The notes beneath the pieces are model-generated. The model was not told the origin of the DNA, made no database searches, and was given only the letters and a program-made list of their open reading frames with translations. The translations under genes were made by a program, and so were the position numbers. From Flavobacterium arcticum (GTDB lineage Bacteria; Bacteroidota; Bacteroidia; Flavobacteriales; Flavobacteriaceae), in assembly GCF_003344925.1 (NCBI RefSeq), contig NZ_CP031188.1:866501-930500 (forward strand): 64,000 bases of DNA, in the 5' to 3' direction. Positions 59,996 to 64,000 of this stretch are shown here, piece by piece. Numbering within the stretch: the first letter of the stretch is position 1; every line of letters starts with the position of its first letter.

Positions 59996-62485
59996 ATGAG
60001 AATCCTTACACTATTGCTCTTGCTTATAGGTAGCCTGTCTTGTCAGGCGCAGTTTACTATTGCAGGTATTGTAAGAGACAATGAGCACAATAAACCCTTA
60101 CCCTTTGCCACCATTACTACAGATAAAGGGAAAACATTAGTTACAGATATTGACGGAAAATTTAATACTGATGCTACCGAATGGTTTACCGTTGCTTATG
60201 TTGGCTATAAAAAGAAAAAAATAGCCGTTATACCTGGTAAAGAAAAATACAATATTTTTCTTACTCAAAGCACTCAACAACTCAAAGAGGTTGTTATAGA
60301 GCAAAGCAATAGTGCTAACGCTTTATTAAGAAAAGTAATTTACAGGAAACCATATAACGACCCGAGACAAAGACTAGAAAGTTTTAGATATAAAACCTAC
60401 AACAAATTACTGGTTACTGCTAACCCTGACTCTATAGTAGGGAAAATCGATTCTATATATACATATAAACGATCGAGAAAGCGATTTAGCAAAATTGACT
60501 CTACAGAATTTAAATTTAAGAAGCTGATAGAGCAGCAACACCTCTATCAAACAGAAAAGGTTTCAGAGTTCAAATACACTAAAAAACAAGGCTTAAAAGA
60601 AAATGTACTTGCCACCCGCATGGCAGGCTTTAAGCAGCCATTATATGAAATAATAGGACTAACGCTGCAATCATACTCTGTATATGGCAACAATGTAGAA
60701 TTGGTTGAAACCAAATATGCAGGACCATTAGCCGATGATGCGTTACTTGATTATCAATATAAAATACTCGACACCGTAGCTATAGATGACAGAAGAGTTT
60801 ATGTTGTATACTTTACCCCAAAAAGAAAATATAAAAAACGAAAACTAGAAGGACTACTATACATTGACGGTAAAAACTATGGTATAGCCAAAGCTATTTT
60901 TAGAGTAAAAAATGCACTCGATATTACCTCTACCCATGTATTTAGTTATAACGAAGAGCTAAACCTGTGGTTTCCTGATGAAAAAAAACTAAAAATTGTA
61001 AAAGGCAATAATAAGAATGATATTAAAATACTTGGAGAAACTATAAAGTTTGACGGAGTAGAAAAAGACAAGTCTAATCGCGAAAAAGATGCCTCAGATT
61101 ATGTATATCTCATATCAGAGTCTATTAACTTCGAGCAAGAATACAATATACCATTAACAATAAAACACCCTGGGGTAGCAATAGATATAAAGCAGGAAGC
61201 TATAAACAGACCCGAAAACTACTGGAATCGTTACCGCATTGACACTTTGGATAACCGAAGTATGAAAACATATATTGCTTTAGATAGTCTTGTAGCTAAA
61301 AAAAAATGGGAGAAAAAAATATTTCTAGGCAAAAAAATAATTGACGGTTATATACCTGTTGGCATAATTGATATTGACCTTAGAGATCTTATTAAATATA
61401 ATAACTATGAAGGGTTTAGACTTGGGCTAGGCGGTATTACTAACAGTAAGTTTTCTAACTGTTTCAGAATAAAAGGCTATGGTGTTCATGGTACTAAAGA
61501 CAATGCTTTTAAATACAGTATGGGAGCTGCAGTAAGAATAGGCAACTTCTCAAGCTCTTGGATAGGCGGTTCATATACTGAGGATGTTCGGGAAATTGCA
61601 AGTACATCATTTGCTACTGACAAAAAAACGTTTAAAATATACGATCCTCGCCCCATAAACATTTCTACTTTTTATGAACATAAAACTTGGGAAGCCTACT
61701 TAGAGTCTAAAATATTACCTAAAACAGAAAGTCATTGGCAAGTTACTCATAGTAGTATTGACCCCAAGTTTAACTACATATATAGTCCTAACGGAAGATC
61801 TTATTCACAGTTTAACTTAGTTACTGCTACAGCAGCTATACAATGGAATCCGTTTAGCGATTTTATGCAAACACCTAATGGGCGAATAGAGGTAGACAAG
61901 CGTTTCCCTAAGTTTACTTTTCAATACACGCAAGCCCTTGCAGGAATTTTAGATAGCGATTTCACTTTTGGCAAACTCGACTTTAGAGTAGAAATGGAAA
62001 GAAAATACCTCAACGGGCAAAGAACATCGGCACTTATACAAACAGGAGTTGCTGTAGGCGACACACCTCTTACCCATCTATACAGTACATCGCCTAATAA
62101 TCTTGACAGAGATGGGGTTTTACAACGAATTACTTTTGCAGGGAAAAACAGTTTTGAAACCATGTATTTTAACGAATTTTTCTCTAGCCAATATGCAATA
62201 GTACAATTAAAACACGGCATGAGCCGTTTTACAATATTTAACTCCCTTAAACTATCGCCTATGCTCGTTACACGTTTTGCATGGGGTAATATGGAAAACA
62301 ACCATGAACATGAAGGTATAGAATATAACACCCTTAAAAAAGGGTATTATGAAAGCGGCATAGAGTTTAATGAAATTTTTAAGGGGCTTGGGTTTACTGC
62401 TTTTTACAGATATGGACCTTATCACTTACCTCAACTAGATAGAAATATTTCGATAAAAGTGTCTTTTGTCCTAAATTTACTCTAA
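59996..62485 (+). CDS. DUF5686 outer-membrane protein with carboxypeptidase-regulatory-like domain
   Basis: An 829-residue exported protein. A signal peptide ends near residue 20 (LSCQAQ), then a carboxypeptidase-D regulatory-like domain (TIAGIVRDNEHNKPLPFATITT ... TDIDGKF), then the DUF5686 body with many beta strands and a predicted outer-membrane barrel at the C-terminal half, ending ISIKVSFVLNLL. No plug domain, so it is not a TonB-dependent receptor. The DUF5686 family is common in Bacteroidota and of unknown role. ATG 59996 is chosen; an earlier TTG at 59963 would precede the signal peptide. Convergent 4 bp overlap with the SMR gene. Confidence 0.86.
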   Translation: MRILTLLLLLIGSLSCQAQFTIAGIVRDNEHNKPLPFATITTDKGKTLVTDIDGKFNTDATEWFTVAYVGYKKKKIAVIPGKEKYNIFLTQSTQQLKEVVIEQSNSANALLRKVIYRKPYNDPRQRLESFRYKTYNKLLVTANPDSIVGKIDSIYTYKRSRKRFSKIDSTEFKFKKLIEQQHLYQTEKVSEFKYTKKQGLKENVLATRMAGFKQPLYEIIGLTLQSYSVYGNNVELVETKYAGPLADDALLDYQYKILDTVAIDDRRVYVVYFTPKRKYKKRKLEGLLYIDGKNYGIAKAIFRVKNALDITSTHVFSYNEELNLWFPDEKKLKIVKGNNKNDIKILGETIKFDGVEKDKSNREKDASDYVYLISESINFEQEYNIPLTIKHPGVAIDIKQEAINRPENYWNRYRIDTLDNRSMKTYIALDSLVAKKKWEKKIFLGKKIIDGYIPVGIIDIDLRDLIKYNNYEGFRLGLGGITNSKFSNCFRIKGYGVHGTKDNAFKYSMGAAVRIGNFSSSWIGGSYTEDVREIASTSFATDKKTFKIYDPRPINISTFYEHKTWEAYLESKILPKTESHWQVTHSSIDPKFNYIYSPNGRSYSQFNLVTATAAIQWNPFSDFMQTPNGRIEVDKRFPKFTFQYTQALAGILDSDFTFGKLDFRVEMERKYLNGQRTSALIQTGVAVGDTPLTHLYSTSPNNLDRDGVLQRITFAGKNSFETMYFNEFFSSQYAIVQLKHGMSRFTIFNSLKLSPMLVTRFAWGNMENNHEHEGIEYNTLKKGYYESGIEFNEIFKGLGFTAFYRYGPYHLPQLDRNISIKVSFVLNLL

Positions 62486-62808
62486 TTTGACACAAACTTT
62501 AGTCCTATTAACGAAGCAATTAACGTGGTAAGAAAAAACAACCGCCAAAAGTGCGAAGGCTCTTTAAAAATAAAAATACCCACCAGTACAGTACCCACAG
62601 CTCCCACACCTGTCCATACCGCATAAGCCGTTCCTATAGGTAGTGTTTGTGTTGCTTTATATAACAAAAACATACTTATAGCTAGACAAACAAAAAAACC
62701 TCCCATCCAGTAGGTCGAGGTTATTCCTGTTGTTTCTTTAGCTTTACCAAGGCATGAAGCAAAGCCTACTTCAAACAATCCTGCTATAATTAATAATATC
62801 CAGTTCAT
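62482..62808 (-). CDS. Small multidrug resistance (SMR) family transporter, SugE/Gdx-like
   Basis: A 108-residue four-helix membrane protein with the essential proton-coupling Glu (E13, in IIAGLFEVGFA). LPIGTAYAVWTGVGAVGTVLVGIFIFKEP is the SMR signature, and the pattern is closer to SugE/guanidinium exporters (Gdx) than to EmrE. Gdx genes are often controlled by guanidine riboswitches. I looked at the 140 bp upstream and saw none of their conserved loops. Export of guanidinium or small cationic compounds is an inference. ATG at 62808. Confidence 0.87.
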   Translation of the reverse strand: MNWILLIIAGLFEVGFASCLGKAKETTGITSTYWMGGFFVCLAISMFLLYKATQTLPIGTAYAVWTGVGAVGTVLVGIFIFKEPSHFWRLFFLTTLIASLIGLKFVSN

Positions 62809-62870
62809 TATGCTAATATAAAGTTTTCCAAATATTACGCCTTACTATTTAACTATTTTGTTGTTTTTAG

Positions 62871-62878
62871 TACATTTG
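62871..62878 (+). promoter_or_regulatory. -7 box of asnS (TACATTTG)
   Basis: Exact TAnnTTTG. The predicted leader of about 65 nt has CTCAT at 62890-62894 that can pair with ATGAG at 62897-62901 or 62910-62914, a weak alternative-hairpin arrangement. Confidence 0.5.
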
Positions 62879-62951
62879 CAGGCATTTACCTCATCAATGA
62901 GCTATAATCATGAGACAGGTATCTATAATAAAATGAATTAAATTATTTACA

Positions 62952-64000
62952 ATGAAACATACTAAAGTTAAAGACCTGCTGAACAGCACAAAACCTATTG
63001 ATGGTATTTCGGTAAAAGGATGGGTTAGAACTTTTAGAAATAACCAGTTTTTAGCACTTAATGATGGCTCTATTATACATAACATACAATGCGTAATAGA
63101 TTTTGAAAATACACCTGCCGAAACACTAAAAAGGATTACTACAGGAGCTGCTGTTGCTATAAATGGAAACCTTGTAGAAAGTAAAGGCTCTGGGCAGCAG
63201 TTTGAAATACAAGTAACACAGCTTGAAATACTGGGCGACAGCGACCCAGAAAAATACCCTATACAACCTAAGAAACACTCTCTTGAATTTTTAAGAGAGA
63301 ATGCACACCTAAGGGTACGTACTAATTCATTTGGTGCAATTATGAGAGTGCGTTCGGTACTATCATTTGCCGTACATCATTATTTTCAAGATAGAGGTTT
63401 TGTATATGTAAACACGCCCATTATAACAGGTAGTGATGCAGAGGGTGCAGGAGAAATGTTTCACGTAACCTCATTACCAATAGGTAACCCACCAAAAACT
63501 GAAGAAGGAAATGTAGATTATAAAGAAGACTTTTTTGGTAAAGAAACCAACCTTACCGTGTCTGGGCAGTTAGAAGCCGAGACATTTGCTATGGCATTAG
63601 GACAGGTATATACCTTTGGACCTACCTTCCGTGCAGAGAATAGTAACACATCGCGCCACCTTGCTGAGTTTTGGATGATAGAACCTGAGGTTGCATTTAA
63701 TGATCTTGATGCTAACATGGACTTAGCAGAAGATTTCATTAAATATGTTATCCGTTATGCATTAGAGAAATGCCCTGAAGATCTTACGTTTTTAAACCAG
63801 CGTCTTAAAGACGAGGAGAAAAACAAGCCAATGGCAGAACGTAGCGAAATGAGTCTTTTAGAAAAGCTTCGATTTGTACTTGAAAACAACTTTAAACGTG
63901 TTAGTTATACTGAGGCTATTGATATACTGAAAAACTGTAAGCCAAACAAAAAGAAGAAATTCAATTATATTATTGAAGAATGGGGTGCTGATTTACAAAG
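62952..64000 (+). CDS. asnS: Asparagine--tRNA ligase, C-terminal part outside window
   Basis: The frame opens with ATG at 62952 and runs off the right edge after about 349 residues. Seen are the OB-fold anticodon-binding domain (ISVKGWVRTFRNNQFLALNDG), motif 1 region (RVRSVLSFAVHHYFQDRGFVYVNTPIIT), and motif 2 region (TFGPTFRAENSNTSRHLAEFWMIEPE) of a class IIb synthetase. TGSDAEGAGEMF is the AsnRS flipping-loop signature, which separates it from aspartyl-tRNA synthetase. An insertion of about 80 residues after motif 2 (EKCPEDLTFLNQRLKDEE) is usual for AsnRS. Motif 3 is not in the window. Confidence 0.96.
   Translation, partial: MKHTKVKDLLNSTKPIDGISVKGWVRTFRNNQFLALNDGSIIHNIQCVIDFENTPAETLKRITTGAAVAINGNLVESKGSGQQFEIQVTQLEILGDSDPEKYPIQPKKHSLEFLRENAHLRVRTNSFGAIMRVRSVLSFAVHHYFQDRGFVYVNTPIITGSDAEGAGEMFHVTSLPIGNPPKTEEGNVDYKEDFFGKETNLTVSGQLEAETFAMALGQVYTFGPTFRAENSNTSRHLAEFWMIEPEVAFNDLDANMDLAEDFIKYVIRYALEKCPEDLTFLNQRLKDEEKNKPMAERSEMSLLEKLRFVLENNFKRVSYTEAIDILKNCKPNKKKKFNYIIEEWGADLQ

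Noticed and set aside
62809-62950. Guanidine riboswitch upstream of the SMR gene
   Set aside because: Looked for the conserved ACGR loops and paired elements; none is convincing in this 140 bp, which also carries the asnS promoter on the other strand.
1-64000. CRISPR arrays, insertion sequences, prophage or integrase genes
   Set aside because: No regularly spaced repeats, transposase, integrase or phage structural motifs were seen anywhere.

Overview
The window is a stretch of AT-rich chromosomal DNA from a member of the Flavobacteriaceae (Bacteroidota), probably Flavobacterium or a close relative. Four things point there. Many genes are preceded by the Bacteroidota -7 box TAnnTTTG. Secreted proteins end in type IX secretion system (T9SS) type A sorting domains. 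DnaE carries an N-terminal exonuclease domain. Lineage-typical families (DUF4296, DUF4271, DUF3098, DUF5686, DUF423) recur. I see no insertion sequence, prophage, CRISPR array or plasmid function. One tRNA gene (Asp) is present. Both ends cut a gene: a cyclase-family protein at the left and asnS at the right.

Layout. 1-3.6 kb: a ruvC-hemW-cyclase minus-strand run, a flippase-like membrane protein and a small lipoprotein. 3.9-7.2 kb: a large secreted choice-of-anchor A/PKD protein with a T9SS signal, followed by a 700 bp gene-poor stretch that ends in tRNA-Asp. 8-15 kb: DUF58 protein, thioredoxin, the fused exonuclease-DnaE replicase, an RRM RNA-binding protein and a lipoprotein, all on minus. 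15.4-21.7 kb: rpsP-rimM-TrmN6-like methyltransferase, a glutaryl-CoA-dehydrogenase-like enzyme, a DUF3050 protein and a secreted M43 metalloprotease. 21.8-27.4 kb: an Fe-S/redox block (Mrp ATPase, NifU-C protein, TrxR-like ferredoxin reductase, 2Fe-2S ferredoxin), aquaporin, alkyltransferase-like protein, LysE exporter and trmB.

27.4-37 kb is the most interesting region. A PhoB/PhoR-type two-component pair is divergent from a TonB-dependent receptor. The receptor is followed by a probably surface-exposed beta-helix lipoprotein and three consecutive small T9SS-sorted proteins. TAAC-type half-sites on an 11 bp lattice lie upstream of both the receptor and the lipoprotein, at the same distance from each -7 element. 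They look like Pho boxes, so I infer a phosphate-starvation outer-membrane uptake island.

37-64 kb is mostly housekeeping: a LuxE-like adenylating enzyme, tyrS, an SDR enzyme, DUF4296 lipoprotein-dihydroorotase-polyprenol-phosphate mannosyltransferase, DUF4271-hemD, pckA, a saccharopine-dehydrogenase-like enzyme, a small cystatin-like protein, a membrane zinc peptidase, an outer-membrane barrel, leuS, the ftsX-DUF3098-uppP-truB-YiiX run, a thioredoxin-fold protein, a patatin, pyrH-frr, a DUF5686 protein, an SMR exporter and asnS. Transcription units are short and usually separated by strong intrinsic terminators, several of them bidirectional. Non-ATG starts (TTG/GTG) are inferred for ruvC, trmB, a glycosyltransferase, the histidine kinase, the LuxE-like gene and truB.
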